This document shows, in pieces, positions 27,642 through 38,144 of a stretch of DNA of 64,000 nt; within the stretch, counting starts at the first letter, position 1; each line of letters starts with the position of its first letter. The translations under genes were made by a program, and so were the position numbers. Origin of the DNA: Variovorax sp. PAMC 28711 (GTDB lineage: Bacteria; Pseudomonadota; Gammaproteobacteria; Burkholderiales; Burkholderiaceae_C); the NCBI RefSeq assembly GCF_001577265.1, contig NZ_CP014517.1:3880501-3944500 (forward strand), given 5' to 3'. Under the pieces are notes generated by a model. It ran no database searches. It was not told the DNA's origin and saw only the letters and a list, made by a program, of their open reading frames with translations.

Positions 27642-28565
27642 ATGGCTGCAATCACCGCAAGCATGGTCGGCGAACTGCGCGCAAAGACCGACGCGCCGAT
27701 GATGGAATGCAAGAAGGCCCTGACCGAGGCCGAAGGCAACATGGAGAAGGCCGAAGAACTGCTGCGCATCAAGCTCGGCAACAAGGCGGGCAAGGCATCG
27801 GGCCGCATCACGGCCGAAGGCGTGGTCACGGCATTCGTCGACGGCGACGCCGGCGGCATGATCGAGATCAACTGCGAAACCGACTTCGTGACCAAGAACG
27901 ACAGCTTCCTGGCGTTGGCCAACGCCGCTGCCATGCTGGTCGCGAAAAACAATCCGCCCGACATCGCCGCGCTCGGCGCGCTACCGTACGCGCAAGACGG
28001 CTTCGGCCCGACGCTCGAAGACGTGCGCAAGGGCCTGATCGGCAAGATCGGCGAGAACATGAGCTTCCGCCGCTTCAAGCGCTTCGCCGGCAACGGCAAG
28101 GTCGCGTCGTATCTGCACGGCACGCGCATCGGCGTGATGGTTGAATTCGAAGGCGACGACGCTGCCGCCAAGGACGTCGCGATGCACATCGCGGCCATGA
28201 AGCCGGTGTCGATCTCGGCCGCCGACGTGCCAACGGAGCTGATCGAAAAAGAGCGTGCCGTTGCCGCCGGCAAGGCCGAAGAAGATCGCAAGACCGCTGA
28301 AGCCGAAGGCAAGAAGACGCAGCCGGCGGACATCGTTGCCAAGCGCATCGAAGGCGGCGTGCAGAAGTACTTGAAGGAGGTCTCGCTCCACAACCAGGCC
28401 TTCGTGAAGAACGACAAGCAGACCGTAGAAGCGATGCTGAAGGCCGCCGACACCACGATCAAGGGCTTTACCCTGTACGTGGTCGGCGAAGGCATCGAAA
28501 AGAAGGTCGACGACTTCGCAGCCGAAGTCGCGGCGCAAGTCGCTGCTGCCAAGGCGGCCGCGTAA
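27642..28565 (+). CDS. tsf: Elongation factor Ts
   Basis: A 307-residue EF-Ts, the guanine-nucleotide exchange factor of EF-Tu. The N-terminal UBA-like domain ([20 protein letters not shown]) and the signature [12 protein letters not shown] followed by F..LA are intact. The start is ATG 27642 with ACGGAGATAG upstream; an upstream in-frame codon lies inside the terminator and is rejected. A long Ala/Lys-rich C-terminus ([12 protein letters not shown]) ends the protein. Confidence 0.97.
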   Translation: MAAITASMVGELRAKTDAPMMECKKALTEAEGNMEKAEELLRIKLGNKAGKASGRITAEGVVTAFVDGDAGGMIEINCETDFVTKNDSFLALANAAAMLVAKNNPPDIAALGALPYAQDGFGPTLEDVRKGLIGKIGENMSFRRFKRFAGNGKVASYLHGTRIGVMVEFEGDDAAAKDVAMHIAAMKPVSISAADVPTELIEKERAVAAGKAEEDRKTAEAEGKKTQPADIVAKRIEGGVQKYLKEVSLHNQAFVKNDKQTVEAMLKAADTTIKGFTLYVVGEGIEKKVDDFAAEVAAQVAAAKAAA

Positions 28566-28609
28566 TTCCCGCTCTACACTCGCCCCGCCAACCTCAAAGG
28601 AAATCACCC

Positions 28610-29332
28610 ATGTCAGAACCCCGCCCGGCCCACAAGCGCATCTTGTTGAAGCTGTCGGGAGAGGCGCTGATGGGTGAAGACGCCTTCGGCATCAACCGCG
28701 CGACCATTGTTCGGATGGTGCAGGAGATCGCCGAGGTGGTGAACATGGGCGTGGAGGTGGCGGTCGTCATCGGCGGCGGCAACATCTTCCGTGGCGTGGC
28801 GGGCGGCTCGGTCGGCATGGACCGCGCGACCGCCGACTACATGGGCATGCTCGCCACCGTCATGAACGCGCTGGCATTGGCCGACGCCATGGACAAGCAG
28901 GGACTGATTGCGCGGGTGATGTCGGCCATCGCCATCGAGCAGGTGGTCGAGCCCTACGTGCGGCCGAAAGCTTTGCAGTACCTGGAAGAGGGCAAGGTCG
29001 TGATCTTCGCGGCCGGTACCGGCAACCCGTTCTTCACCACCGACACGGCGGCGGCGCTGCGCGGCGCCGAGATCGGTGCCGAGCTCGTGCTCAAAGCCAC
29101 CAAGGTCGACGGTGTGTACACCGCCGACCCTAAAAAAGACCCGACAGCCACGCGCTACGCGACGCTGTCGTTCGACGAAGCCATTTCCCAGAATCTCGGC
29201 ATCATGGACGCCACCGCCTTCGCGCTGTGCCGCGACCAGAAGCTGCCGATCAAGGTGTTTTCGATCTTCAAGAACGGCGCGCTGAAGCGCGTCGTGATGG
29301 GCGAAGACGAAGGCACGCTGGTGCACGCTTGA
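28610..29332 (+). CDS. pyrH: UMP kinase
   Basis: A 240-residue hexameric UMP kinase (UMP to UDP with ATP) of the amino-acid-kinase fold. [44 protein letters not shown] and [17 protein letters not shown] are the family landmarks. A ribosome site CAAAGGAAATCACCC precedes the ATG. It sits in the usual rpsB-tsf-pyrH-frr order and supplies pyrimidine nucleotides for both RNA and CDP-linked envelope precursors. Confidence 0.98.
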   Translation: MSEPRPAHKRILLKLSGEALMGEDAFGINRATIVRMVQEIAEVVNMGVEVAVVIGGGNIFRGVAGGSVGMDRATADYMGMLATVMNALALADAMDKQGLIARVMSAIAIEQVVEPYVRPKALQYLEEGKVVIFAAGTGNPFFTTDTAAALRGAEIGAELVLKATKVDGVYTADPKKDPTATRYATLSFDEAISQNLGIMDATAFALCRDQKLPIKVFSIFKNGALKRVVMGEDEGTLVHA

Positions 29333-29345
29333 GGAGTATTTCGAG

Positions 29346-29906
29346 ATGACCATTGCAGAGATTCGCAGTGCGACCGACGCCAAGATGAACCAGTCGCTCG
29401 CCGCCTTCCAGAACAACCTGACCAAGATCCGTACGGGTCGCGCCAATTCGGCGCTGCTCGACTCGATCCATGTCGACTACTACGGGTCGCAGGTGCCGCT
29501 CGGGCAGGTGGCCAACGTGTCGGTGCTCGACTCGCGCACCATCAGTGTCCAGCCCTGGGAAAAGGGCATGGGCGCCAAGATCGAAAAGGCCATCCGCGAA
29601 AGCGATCTCGGGCTGAATCCATCGTCGATGGGCGACCTCATCCGCGTGCCGCTGCCCGCGATGAGCGAAGAGCGCCGCCGGGAAATGACCAAGCTCGTGC
29701 GCAACGAAGGCGAGGCCGCCAAGATCGCGACCCGCAACCTGCGGCGCGATGCCAACGAATCGGTCAAGAAGCTGGTCAAGGACAAGCTGGCGTCAGAAGA
29801 CGACCAGAAGCGCGCCGAGGCCGATATCCAGAAGGTCACCGATCGCCACATCGCGGACATCGACCGGATGGTCGCGGCCAAGGAAGCGGAGATCATGGCC
29901 GTCTGA
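29346..29906 (+). CDS. frr: Ribosome recycling factor
   Basis: A 186-residue RRF, which with EF-G splits post-termination ribosomes. The two-domain helical-bundle pattern is clear: [21 protein letters not shown], then [27 protein letters not shown] and the long terminal helix [19 protein letters not shown]. Length matches the family. It is 13 bases behind pyrH, with GAGGAGTATTTCG as ribosome site. Confidence 0.98.
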   Translation: MTIAEIRSATDAKMNQSLAAFQNNLTKIRTGRANSALLDSIHVDYYGSQVPLGQVANVSVLDSRTISVQPWEKGMGAKIEKAIRESDLGLNPSSMGDLIRVPLPAMSEERRREMTKLVRNEGEAAKIATRNLRRDANESVKKLVKDKLASEDDQKRAEADIQKVTDRHIADIDRMVAAKEAEIMAV

Positions 29907-29907
29907 T

Positions 29908-30642
29908 ATGGCCAAGACGCCCGCGACGCCCCATCACATCGCCATCGTCATGGACGGCAATGGCCGCTGGGCCACGCGGCGGTTTTTGCCGCGCGTGGCG
30001 GGCCACAAGCAGGGCGTCGAAGCCCTCCGGCGCTGCGTCAAGGCCTGTGCCGACCGGGGCGTCGGCGTGCTCACGGTGTTCGCCTTTTCCTCCGAGAACT
30101 GGAATCGTCCGGTGGAGGAGGTTTCGGGACTGATGGACCTGATGGTGGGCGCGTTGGGCCGCGAAGTCCCGCGTTTGCGCGATGACGGTGTCCGGCTGCA
30201 TTTTGTCGGCGAGCGCGGCGGACTCTCCGAAAAAATGACCGCTGGGCTGGTCCAGGCGGAAGCCGCGACGGCCCACAACACGCGCCTCATCTTCAACGTG
30301 TGCTTCAACTACGGTGGGCGCTGGGACATCGCGCGCGCGGCCGCCACACTCGCCGAACGCGGCGAGCTGCCGACCGAAGCCAATCTCGATCGTGCGATGG
30401 CGCTGGCGCATGTGCCGGACCCGGATCTCTTCATTCGCACCGGCGGAGAGCAACGCCTGTCCAATTTCCTGCTCTGGCAAAGCGCCTACGCCGAACTCGT
30501 GTTCAGCGACAAGCTGTGGCCCGAGTTCGATGAAGCGGCGCTGGACGAAGCCATCGGCGCCTTCCAGCGCCGTGAACGCCGTTATGGCAAGACCTCGGCG
30601 CAGGTGTCGACCGACACCGAGCGCAGCCGGCTGCCGGCCTGA
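29908..30642 (+). CDS. uppS: Undecaprenyl (polyprenyl) diphosphate synthase
   Basis: A 244-residue cis-prenyltransferase that extends farnesyl diphosphate to the C55 lipid carrier of peptidoglycan and O-antigen. The substrate loop HIAIVMDGNGRWA, FSSENWNRP, the Arg-rich DLFIRTGGEQRLSNFLLWQ and ELVF are present. The start ATG lies one base after the frr stop. IPP for this enzyme comes through the MEP pathway, of which dxr, ispD and ispF lie in this window. Confidence 0.97.
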   Translation: MAKTPATPHHIAIVMDGNGRWATRRFLPRVAGHKQGVEALRRCVKACADRGVGVLTVFAFSSENWNRPVEEVSGLMDLMVGALGREVPRLRDDGVRLHFVGERGGLSEKMTAGLVQAEAATAHNTRLIFNVCFNYGGRWDIARAAATLAERGELPTEANLDRAMALAHVPDPDLFIRTGGEQRLSNFLLWQSAYAELVFSDKLWPEFDEAALDEAIGAFQRRERRYGKTSAQVSTDTERSRLPA

Positions 30643-30671
30643 CCCGGCCGCGATCGTCGGCATAAGGACGC

Positions 30672-31532
30672 ATGCTCAAACAACGAATCATCACCGCCCT
30701 CGTGCTGCTGGCCATCCTGCTACCGGCGCTCTTCTACCCGTCTGCGCCCGGCGCGTTGCCGGTGCCCTTCGCCTGCGTGATGCTTGTGCTCATTGCCGCG
30801 GCCGGCTGGGAATGGGGCAAGCTCAACGGGTACGGGCAGGGCGTTGCGCTGCTCCTCGGCGCCGAGACCTTCGCGCTGTGCGCGTTGTCCTGGGCGCTGG
30901 GTCTGCTCGAGGGTCCGCTGCCGATGGTCTGGATCGTGGCCAGCGCATGCTGGGTGTTGGGTGGCGCCGCGCTGTTGCGGTTCGGCGTGCCCGGTTGGCC
31001 GCGCGTTCCGAAGCCGGTGCGCGTCGTGGGCGGGCTGCTGGCGCTGTGGGTCGCATGGCTCGCTGCGGTGCAGGCGCGGATGGTCGGGGTCAACTTCCTG
31101 CTGTCGATCCTGCTGCTCGTCTGGATGGCGGATATTTGCGCCTATTTTGCGGGCCGCGCTTTCGGCCTGAAGTTCTCGCGCAGCAAGCTCGCGCCCTCCA
31201 TCAGCCCGGGCAAGAGCTGGGAAGGCGTTTGGGGCGGCGTGATCGGCGTGGTCGTGCTGGCGGTGCTGTGGGCTTGGGCCGATCACTCCGCGCAGGCCCG
31301 GGTCAGCAGTCTCCACACCGTGCTGATTGCACGCGGGTGGTGGCTGCTGCCGATCGGCGTCCTGTTCATGGTGGCGATGAGCGTCGTGGGCGACCTCGTC
31401 GAGTCGCTGGTCAAGCGCAGCGCCGGCGCCAAGGACAGCAGCAACCTGTTGCCGGGCCACGGTGGCGTTCTCGACCGGGTCGATGCGCTGCTGCCGGCGT
31501 TGCCGATCGCCATGATGCTGGCGTTCACATGA
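30672..31532 (+). CDS. cdsA: Phosphatidate cytidylyltransferase (CDP-diglyceride synthase)
   Basis: A 286-residue membrane enzyme making CDP-diacylglycerol from phosphatidate and CTP. About eight hydrophobic segments are seen. The C-terminal signature SVVGDLVESLVKRSAGAKDS continuing into LLPGHGGVLDRVDAL carries the metal-binding aspartates, and MADICAYFAGRAFG precedes it. The stop overlaps the dxr start as ATGA (31529-31532). Confidence 0.97.
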   Translation: MLKQRIITALVLLAILLPALFYPSAPGALPVPFACVMLVLIAAAGWEWGKLNGYGQGVALLLGAETFALCALSWALGLLEGPLPMVWIVASACWVLGGAALLRFGVPGWPRVPKPVRVVGGLLALWVAWLAAVQARMVGVNFLLSILLLVWMADICAYFAGRAFGLKFSRSKLAPSISPGKSWEGVWGGVIGVVVLAVLWAWADHSAQARVSSLHTVLIARGWWLLPIGVLFMVAMSVVGDLVESLVKRSAGAKDSSNLLPGHGGVLDRVDALLPALPIAMMLAFT

Positions 31533-32716
31533 GCGTTCCGAAGCAACGGGTGACGGTGCTGGGCTCGACCGGCTCGGTCGGTGCCAACACGCTCGATGTG
31601 ATGGCGCGCCATCCCGAGCGCTACGAGGTTTTTGCGTTGTCCGCGGCGACCAAGGTCGACGAATTGCTCGCGCAGTGCGCGCGCTTCACGCCCCGATTCG
31701 CCGTGATGGCGAGTGCCCCGCACGCCCAACAGCTGGCTGACAAGCTCGCGCAGAGCGGGCTGGCGACGCGCGTGTTGACGGCGCCGGATGCGCTCGAAAC
31801 CATCGCGTCGCACGACGAGGTCGATGCGGTGATGGCCGCCATCGTCGGTGCTGCCGGACTGGGTCCGTGCCTCGCCGCGGCGCGCGCCGGCAAGCGGCTG
31901 CTGCTGGCCAACAAGGAAGCACTGGTCGTCGGCGGCGAACTTTTCATGCGAACGGTGCGCGAAGGTGGCGCCACGCTGCTGCCGATCGACAGCGAGCATT
32001 CGGCCATTTTCCAGTCACTCCCGGAAGACCCCTCGACCTGGGCGCGGCGCATCGACAAGATCATCCTGACTGCCTCGGGCGGGCCGTTCCGGACCCGCGC
32101 GCCGGACACCTTGAGCGCGGTCACGCCCGAGCAGGCCTGTGCGCATCCGAACTGGGTGATGGGCCGCAAGATTTCGGTGGACTCCGCCACGATGATGAAC
32201 AAGGCGCTCGAAGTGATCGAGGCGCGCCATCTGTTCGGCGTCACGCCTGAACAGATCGAGGTGGTGATCCATCCGCAAAGCGTGGTCCATTCGATGGTGC
32301 AGTTCGCCGACGCCTCGGTCATTGCGCAGTTGGGCACGCCCGACATGCGGGTACCGATCGCGGTCGGCCTGGCCTGGCCCGAGCGCATCGAGAGCGGTGC
32401 GGGTCGCCTTGACTTTCGCCGGATGAGCGCACTGACTTTTGAGGCGCCGGACGCGGCGCTCTTTCCGGGCCTCGATCTGGCGTGGCAGGCGCTGCGCGCG
32501 GTGTCCGGAACCACGGCGGTGCTCAATGCGGCCAACGAAGTGGCGGTCCAGGCCTTTCTGGACCGGCGATTGCGCTTCGACCACATCCACGCTGTGAACA
32601 TGGAAACTTTGGAAGCGGTGACCCCCTCCAAGCCCACATCGCTGGCCGACCTGCTGGCGCTGGACGAGACCGCGCGCCGTGCGGCCAACGCGACAGTTCT
32701 TCGACTCACCGCCTGA
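31529..32716 (+). CDS. dxr: 1-deoxy-D-xylulose 5-phosphate reductoisomerase
   Basis: A 395-residue DXR, first committed enzyme of the MEP pathway and target of fosmidomycin. The NADPH loop is VLGSTGSVGANTLDV; metal and substrate residues lie in LLPIDSEHSA, TASGGPFR and HPNWVMGRKISVDSATMMNK. The flexible-loop and C-terminal domains are complete. It is coupled to cdsA by a 4-base overlap and precedes rseP by 27 bases. Confidence 0.97.
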   Translation: MSVPKQRVTVLGSTGSVGANTLDVMARHPERYEVFALSAATKVDELLAQCARFTPRFAVMASAPHAQQLADKLAQSGLATRVLTAPDALETIASHDEVDAVMAAIVGAAGLGPCLAAARAGKRLLLANKEALVVGGELFMRTVREGGATLLPIDSEHSAIFQSLPEDPSTWARRIDKIILTASGGPFRTRAPDTLSAVTPEQACAHPNWVMGRKISVDSATMMNKALEVIEARHLFGVTPEQIEVVIHPQSVVHSMVQFADASVIAQLGTPDMRVPIAVGLAWPERIESGAGRLDFRRMSALTFEAPDAALFPGLDLAWQALRAVSGTTAVLNAANEVAVQAFLDRRLRFDHIHAVNMETLEAVTPSKPTSLADLLALDETARRAANATVLRLTA

Positions 32717-32743
32717 ATTTCCGACCCGAACCGGAGACCCTTG

Positions 32744-34114
32744 ATGCTCACCATCGTTGCCTTCATCGTGGCCCTCGGCATCCTGATCGCGGTGCACGAA
32801 TATGGCCACTATCGCGTCGCTGTGGCCTGTGGCGTCAAGGTGATCCGCTTCTCCGTCGGATTCGGCAAGACGCTGTATCGCTGGCAGCCCAAGCGCCAGC
32901 ATCCGGGGCAGAGCACCGAATTTGTCATCGCCGCGTTTCCACTGGGCGGCTACGTGAAGATGCTCGACGAGCGTGAGGCGCCCGTGGCTCCCGAAGACCG
33001 GCATCGTGCCTTCAACACGCAGCCGCTGCGCTCGCGTGCCGCCATCGTGGCGGCCGGGCCGATCGCCAATCTGCTGCTGGCCGTAGCGCTCTACACCGCG
33101 GTGAACTGGATCGGCGTGAAGGAGCCGGTCGCGACGCTGGCGCGCCCCGTGGCGGCGTCCCTGGCCGAGCAAGCCGGGCTGCGCGGCGGTGAACACATCA
33201 CCCGGGCCGGCTTCGACGGGCAGCTCGACCCGGTCGACTCGTTCGAAGACCTCCGCTGGCGCATGACGCGTGCCGCGCTCGACGGCCGCGATCTCACTCT
33301 GGAAGTGGCGGGCGAGGGCGGTCGTCCGGCCCGTGAGCTGGTGCTGCCCTTGAGTCGCGTGGGCGCCAAAGACGCCGATGCGCAGATGTTTCGCAAGATC
33401 GGCGTGATCGCTCCGTTGACGCGGCCGGAGATCGGCGACGTCGTGGCCGGTGGCGCCGGCGAGCGTGCCGGTCTGCGCAAGGGTGACCTCGTCCAGTCGA
33501 TCGGCCCCGTGGGCATCGTCGACGGACAGCAATTGCGGGAAGTGATTCGCGCGTCGGTGGAGGGCGGGCAACCGAAGACGCAGTCCTGGTCGATCGAGCG
33601 GGCCGGCAAACCCATGACCCTCGATGTCGCACCGGAAGTGCGCGACGAAGGCGCGCTGAAAGTGGGCCGCATCGGCGCCTACGTCGGTGCCCCACCCGAG
33701 ATGGTGACGGTGCGGCAAGGCGTGCTCGGTGGCATGTGGCGCGGCGCCGTGCGCACCTGGGAGGTTTCGGCGCTCACGGTGCGCATGATGGGCAAGATGG
33801 TCATCGGCGAAGCGTCCCTGAAGAATCTCAGTGGTCCGCTGACCATCGCAGACTATGCTGGCAAATCGGCGAGCATGGGGTTGACCCAATACCTTGTCTT
33901 TCTTGCGCTGATCAGCGTCAGTCTCGGCGTGCTGAACCTCATGCCGCTGCCGGTCCTCGATGGCGGGCACCTGATGTATTATCTTTGGGAGGGGTTGACA
34001 GGCAAAAGTGTCTCTGATGCCTGGATGGAACGCTTTCAACGCGGCGGCGTCGCGCTGCTGCTGGTCATGATGTCGATTGCACTTTTCAACGACGTCAATC
34101 GGCTCTTTGGTTAA
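32744..34114 (+). CDS. rseP: RseP-type site-2 (intramembrane) zinc metalloprotease
   Basis: A 456-residue inner-membrane protease. The zinc motif HEYGH is in the first transmembrane segment (residue about 20), and the third ligand is in NLMPLPVLDGGHL near the C-terminus. Two PDZ domains lie between (about 115-300). In E. coli it cuts the anti-sigma factor RseA and remnant signal peptides. ATG 32744 with CCGGAGACCC upstream is preferred over TTG 32741. bamA, a sigma-E type target in other bacteria, lies directly downstream. Confidence 0.95.
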   Translation: MLTIVAFIVALGILIAVHEYGHYRVAVACGVKVIRFSVGFGKTLYRWQPKRQHPGQSTEFVIAAFPLGGYVKMLDEREAPVAPEDRHRAFNTQPLRSRAAIVAAGPIANLLLAVALYTAVNWIGVKEPVATLARPVAASLAEQAGLRGGEHITRAGFDGQLDPVDSFEDLRWRMTRAALDGRDLTLEVAGEGGRPARELVLPLSRVGAKDADAQMFRKIGVIAPLTRPEIGDVVAGGAGERAGLRKGDLVQSIGPVGIVDGQQLREVIRASVEGGQPKTQSWSIERAGKPMTLDVAPEVRDEGALKVGRIGAYVGAPPEMVTVRQGVLGGMWRGAVRTWEVSALTVRMMGKMVIGEASLKNLSGPLTIADYAGKSASMGLTQYLVFLALISVSLGVLNLMPLPVLDGGHLMYYLWEGLTGKSVSDAWMERFQRGGVALLLVMMSIALFNDVNRLFG

Positions 34115-34151
34115 CTTTTGCCGACGCCTTCCGCGTTGGCCCATTTCACAG

Positions 34152-36614
34152 ATGAACACAAACTTCAGTCGCTTTCGCCTGCGTAGCGTTGCCGCAGTGG
34201 TCGCCAGCGCGTTGACCGCCACGGCTGCATGGGCGGTCGAGCCTTTCACGGTTCGCGACATCCGCGTGGAGGGTTTGCAGCGCGTCGAGGCCGGCACGAT
34301 CTTCGCGTCGCTTCCGCTGCGTGTCGGTGACACCTACAGCGACGATCGCGGCTCGGCGGCGATCCGCGCGCTGTTCGATCTCGGTCTCTTCAAGGACGTT
34401 CGAATTGACGTGAGCGGCAATGTGCTGGTGGTCATCGTCGAAGAACGGCCGACCATTGCCGACGTCGACTTCGTGGGAACCAAGGAATTCGAGAAGACGG
34501 CCTTGCAGAAGGCATTGCGGGAAGTTGGACTGGCCGACGGCCGCCCGTACGACAAGGCACTGGCCGACCGTGCCGAGCAGGAGCTCAAGCGCCAGTACGT
34601 CAGCAAGAGCCTCTACAACGCAGAAGTCATCACCACCGTCACGCCCATCGAACGCAATCGGGTGAACCTGACGTTCACGGTCACCGAGGGTGACTCGGCT
34701 CGCATTCGTGAAGTGCGCGTGGTCGGCAACAAGGCCTTCAGCGAGTCCACGTTGCTCGATCTGTTCGACCAGGACAGCGGCGGCTTCATGAGCTGGTACA
34801 CGAAGTCGAACCAGTACTCGCGCGCCAAGCTCAGTGCCGACCTTGAAACGCTTCGCTCGTACTACCTCACCCGCGGCTATCTCGAGTTCCGCATCGATTC
34901 CACACAGGTTGCGATTTCGCCCGATCGGCAGGACTTGGCTGTCACGGTGAACATCACCGAGGGCGAGAAGTTCGTCGTGTCCGGCATCAAGCTCAACGGC
35001 AACTACCTCGGCCGCGACGACGAGTTCAAGTCGCTCGTGACCATCAAGCCGGGTGAGGCCTACAACGGGGAGGACGTCACCTCGACCACGAAGGCGTTCA
35101 CCGACTATTTCGGCACGTTTGGCTATGCGTTCGCCCGCGTGCAGGCGCAGACCGAAGTCGATCGCCCGAACAACCGCGTCGCGCTCACGATCCAGGCCGA
35201 ACCTTCGCGCCGCGTCTACGTGCGCCGCGTCAACATCGGGGGCAACAATCGCACGCGCGACGAAGTGCTGCGCCGTGAGTTCCGTCAGTACGAAGCGTCC
35301 TGGTACGACGGCGACAAGATCAAGCTGTCGCGCGATCGTCTCGACCGGCTCGGTTTCTTCACCGAAGTGAATGTCGACACGATGGAGATTCCCGGCACGC
35401 CCGACCAAGTCGATTTGACTGTCACCGTGGCCGAGAAGCCAACGGGTTCCCTGCAACTTGGCGCCGGTTTTTCCAGCGCGGAAAAGGTGTCGTTCAATTT
35501 CGGCATCACGCAAGAGAACGTTTTCGGCTCGGGCAATTATCTTGGTTTGCAGCTCAACACCAGCAGCTACAACAAGACCATTTCCGTGACGGCGACCGAT
35601 CCGTATTTCACTTCGGACGGCATCTCGCGCACTTTCAGCCTGTACCACACGACCACGCGTCCTTATTACTCGGCAGACGGCGACTACGCGCTGAAGCACC
35701 AGGGCGCGTCCGTCAGTTTCGGCGTTCCGTTCGGCGAGATCGACACGGTGTTCTTCGGCGGCGGCATTGAACGCTATCAGTTCGACCCGGGCAGCACGGG
35801 CACCTTCAACGCCACCACCGGGCAATTCGTCAGCACGTCTCCGCAGGCCTATCGCGATTACTTCGGTTGCACGACCCAGAACGCGCTGATCCAGGATTGC
35901 GGACGTGCATCGGTTTGGGGCATTCCGCTGACCGTCGGCTGGGCACGGGACGATCGCGACAGCGCACTGGTTCCTACCCGGGGCAAGGTGCAACGCGCCA
36001 ACCTGGAAGTCGGAGTCGGTGGCGACATGAAGTACGTCAAGACCAGCTACCAGTACCAGCAGTTCTTCCCGCTCAACAAGCAGTACACGTTGTCGATCAA
36101 CGGCGAGGTGGGGCTCGGCAAGGCGTTCGGCAGCGACACGGTCAACGACGTCGCGCTGGCCAACAAGGGCTTCCCGATCTTCAAGAACTTCTATGCAGGG
36201 GGTCTTGGATCGATTCGGGGCTTCGAGCAGAACTCGCTCGGACCGCGTGACGCCATCACGGGCGCTGCGTTGGGTGGCACGAAAAAGGCGGTCTTCAACC
36301 TCGAGCTGAGCACGCCGTTCCCGGGTGCAGGCAACGATCGCACCCTGCGTCTGTACACCTTCTTCGACGTCGGCAATGTGTTCGCGGAGCGCCAACTCGG
36401 CACGACCGACGTGCAGTGGAAAGCACAGCAGAAGGTGCGTGCATCAGCCGGTCTCGGGATCAGCTGGATCTCGCCGTTGGGCCCGTTGCGCCTTGCTTAC
36501 GCGATCCCTGTGCGCCAGCAAAAGGAAGTGGCCGACCCGAACAATGCGTTCGTGCCGCTGGTGCAGAAAGATAGAATTCAAAGTTTGCAATTCCAGATTG
36601 GAACCTCGTTCTGA
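34152..36614 (+). CDS. bamA: Outer-membrane protein assembly factor BamA
   Basis: An 820-residue Omp85 protein. A signal peptide (NFSRFRLRSVAAVVASALTA up to AWA) is followed by five POTRA domains (about 24-420) and a C-terminal 16-strand barrel. SAEKVSFNFGITQENVFGSG starts the barrel, GLGSIRGFEQNSLGP holds the conserved loop-6 RGF motif, and the last residue is Phe (LQFQIGTSF), the usual BAM-recognition end. It folds and inserts outer-membrane proteins. The ATG at 34152 is fixed by the signal peptide. A 1-base TGATG overlap couples it to skp. Confidence 0.97.
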   Translation: MNTNFSRFRLRSVAAVVASALTATAAWAVEPFTVRDIRVEGLQRVEAGTIFASLPLRVGDTYSDDRGSAAIRALFDLGLFKDVRIDVSGNVLVVIVEERPTIADVDFVGTKEFEKTALQKALREVGLADGRPYDKALADRAEQELKRQYVSKSLYNAEVITTVTPIERNRVNLTFTVTEGDSARIREVRVVGNKAFSESTLLDLFDQDSGGFMSWYTKSNQYSRAKLSADLETLRSYYLTRGYLEFRIDSTQVAISPDRQDLAVTVNITEGEKFVVSGIKLNGNYLGRDDEFKSLVTIKPGEAYNGEDVTSTTKAFTDYFGTFGYAFARVQAQTEVDRPNNRVALTIQAEPSRRVYVRRVNIGGNNRTRDEVLRREFRQYEASWYDGDKIKLSRDRLDRLGFFTEVNVDTMEIPGTPDQVDLTVTVAEKPTGSLQLGAGFSSAEKVSFNFGITQENVFGSGNYLGLQLNTSSYNKTISVTATDPYFTSDGISRTFSLYHTTTRPYYSADGDYALKHQGASVSFGVPFGEIDTVFFGGGIERYQFDPGSTGTFNATTGQFVSTSPQAYRDYFGCTTQNALIQDCGRASVWGIPLTVGWARDDRDSALVPTRGKVQRANLEVGVGGDMKYVKTSYQYQQFFPLNKQYTLSINGEVGLGKAFGSDTVNDVALANKGFPIFKNFYAGGLGSIRGFEQNSLGPRDAITGAALGGTKKAVFNLELSTPFPGAGNDRTLRLYTFFDVGNVFAERQLGTTDVQWKAQQKVRASAGLGISWISPLGPLRLAYAIPVRQQKEVADPNNAFVPLVQKDRIQSLQFQIGTSF

Positions 36615-37144
36615 TGAATTATTTGGTTCGCGCGGCCGGCGCATTTCTGATTCCTGCTTTCGCTCTTCTGGCCGTGCCCGCACAGGCGCAAGAGACCTTC
36701 CGCGTGGGTTTCGTCAATCCGGATCGGGTGCTTCGCGAGGCCCAGCCCGCGAAGGCGGCGCAGGCCAAGCTGGAGGCCGAGTTCTCCAAGCGCGAAAAGG
36801 AACTGACCGCCTTGGGCGAAACGCTCAAGAGTGCGTCTGAAAAGTTCGAGCGCGAAGCGGCGAGCCTTCCAGAAGCGCAGCGCACCCAACGTCAGCGGAC
36901 GCTGGTCGACCAGGATCGGGATTTCCAGCGCAAGCGCCGTGAGTTCCAGGAAGACCTGAATGCGCGCAAGAACGAAGAATTGCAGCAGGTCTACGAGCGC
37001 GCGAACCGTGTGGTCAAGCAGGTCGCAGAGGCTGAAAAGTACGACGCGATCCTGCAGGAAGCGATCTACATCAATCCCAAGCATGACATCACCGATAAGG
37101 TGATCAAGGCGCTCAACGCGCCGTCGTCTGCCGGCGGGAAGTAA
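36614..37144 (+). CDS. skp: OmpH/Skp periplasmic chaperone
   Basis: A 176-residue exported protein: signal peptide [20 protein letters not shown] ending at AQAQ, then a short body domain ([20 protein letters not shown]) and two long Lys/Glu-rich helices (about residues 50-130) that form the tentacles of trimeric Skp. Skp holds unfolded outer-membrane proteins on their way to BamA, the product of the preceding gene. The start codon overlaps the bamA stop by one base. Confidence 0.94.
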   Translation: MNYLVRAAGAFLIPAFALLAVPAQAQETFRVGFVNPDRVLREAQPAKAAQAKLEAEFSKREKELTALGETLKSASEKFEREAASLPEAQRTQRQRTLVDQDRDFQRKRREFQEDLNARKNEELQQVYERANRVVKQVAEAEKYDAILQEAIYINPKHDITDKVIKALNAPSSAGGK

Positions 37145-37157
37145 GGCGCAAACAGCA

Positions 37158-38144
37158 GTGGCCATGCGGCTTGGCGCCATCGTCGAGGCCCTTGGCGGCG
37201 AGCTCGTGGGCGATCCCGAGGCGGCAATCGAGCGGCTGGCGCCGCTTCAAAGTGCGATGCCCGATGCGCTCGCATTCTTGAGCCATCCCAAATACCAGAA
37301 AGAGCTGGCGGCTTCACGGGCTGCATGCGTCATCGTGTCGATCGCGATGAAGGCTCCGGCCTCGGCGCGTGGCGCCTGCATCGTGACGGCCGATCCGTAC
37401 TTGTATTTCGCGCGGCTCACGCAACTGTGGAAGGCGCAACATGCGCGCCCCGTGGCGGAGCGTATTCATCCGAGCGCGGTGATCGACGTGGAGGCCAGCG
37501 TCGATCCGACGGCCCACGTCGGCGCGCTCTGCGTGGTTGAGCGAGGCGCCCGGATCGGTGCAGACACGGTGCTCAAGTCCCGTGTGACCGTGGGCGAAGA
37601 TTGCGTGATCGGCGCGCGTTGCTTGCTGCATCCGGGCGTGGTGATCGGTGCCGACGGGTTCGGCCTCGCGCCGCACGAAGGCGCCTGGGTCAAGATCGAG
37701 CAACTCGGCGCAGTGCGGATCGGCAACGACGTCGAGATCGGCGCCAACACCTGCATCGATCGGGGAGCGTTGGAAGACACCGTCATCGAAGACGGCGTGA
37801 AGCTCGACAACCTGATCCAGATCGGCCACAACGTGCGCGTCGGCAAACACACGGCGATGGCCGGTTGCGTCGGCGTCGCGGGGAGCGCCGTCATCGGCGC
37901 CCACTGCACGATCGGCGGTGGCGCGATTGTGCTGGGCCACCTGACGCTGGCCGATGGCGTACACATCTCGGCGGCTACGGTGGTCACGCGTTCCATTCAC
38001 AAGCCCGGTCAGTACACCGGCATGTTTCCCATCGACGACAATGCTGCCTGGGAAAAAAACGCTGCGACGCTCAAGCAACTTCACAGTCTGCGTGAGCGGC
38101 TCAAGGCGCTTGAAAAAACGATGCAGCAGGACAAAACACCATGA
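37158..38144 (+). CDS. lpxD: UDP-3-O-acylglucosamine N-acyltransferase
   Basis: A 328-residue trimeric left-handed beta-helix enzyme that adds the second acyl chain in lipid A synthesis. The N-terminal uridine-binding domain starts [20 protein letters not shown], hexapeptide repeats run from about 105 to 280, and the catalytic His is in [19 protein letters not shown]. The start is GTG 37158, or ATG 37164 two codons on. Its stop overlaps fabZ as ATGA. Confidence 0.96.
   Translation: MAMRLGAIVEALGGELVGDPEAAIERLAPLQSAMPDALAFLSHPKYQKELAASRAACVIVSIAMKAPASARGACIVTADPYLYFARLTQLWKAQHARPVAERIHPSAVIDVEASVDPTAHVGALCVVERGARIGADTVLKSRVTVGEDCVIGARCLLHPGVVIGADGFGLAPHEGAWVKIEQLGAVRIGNDVEIGANTCIDRGALEDTVIEDGVKLDNLIQIGHNVRVGKHTAMAGCVGVAGSAVIGAHCTIGGGAIVLGHLTLADGVHISAATVVTRSIHKPGQYTGMFPIDDNAAWEKNAATLKQLHSLRERLKALEKTMQQDKTP

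Noticed and set aside
34146..36395. Leftward open frame of 749 codons opposite bamA
   Set aside because: Antisense shadow of BamA, which has an intact signal peptide, POTRA region and barrel.
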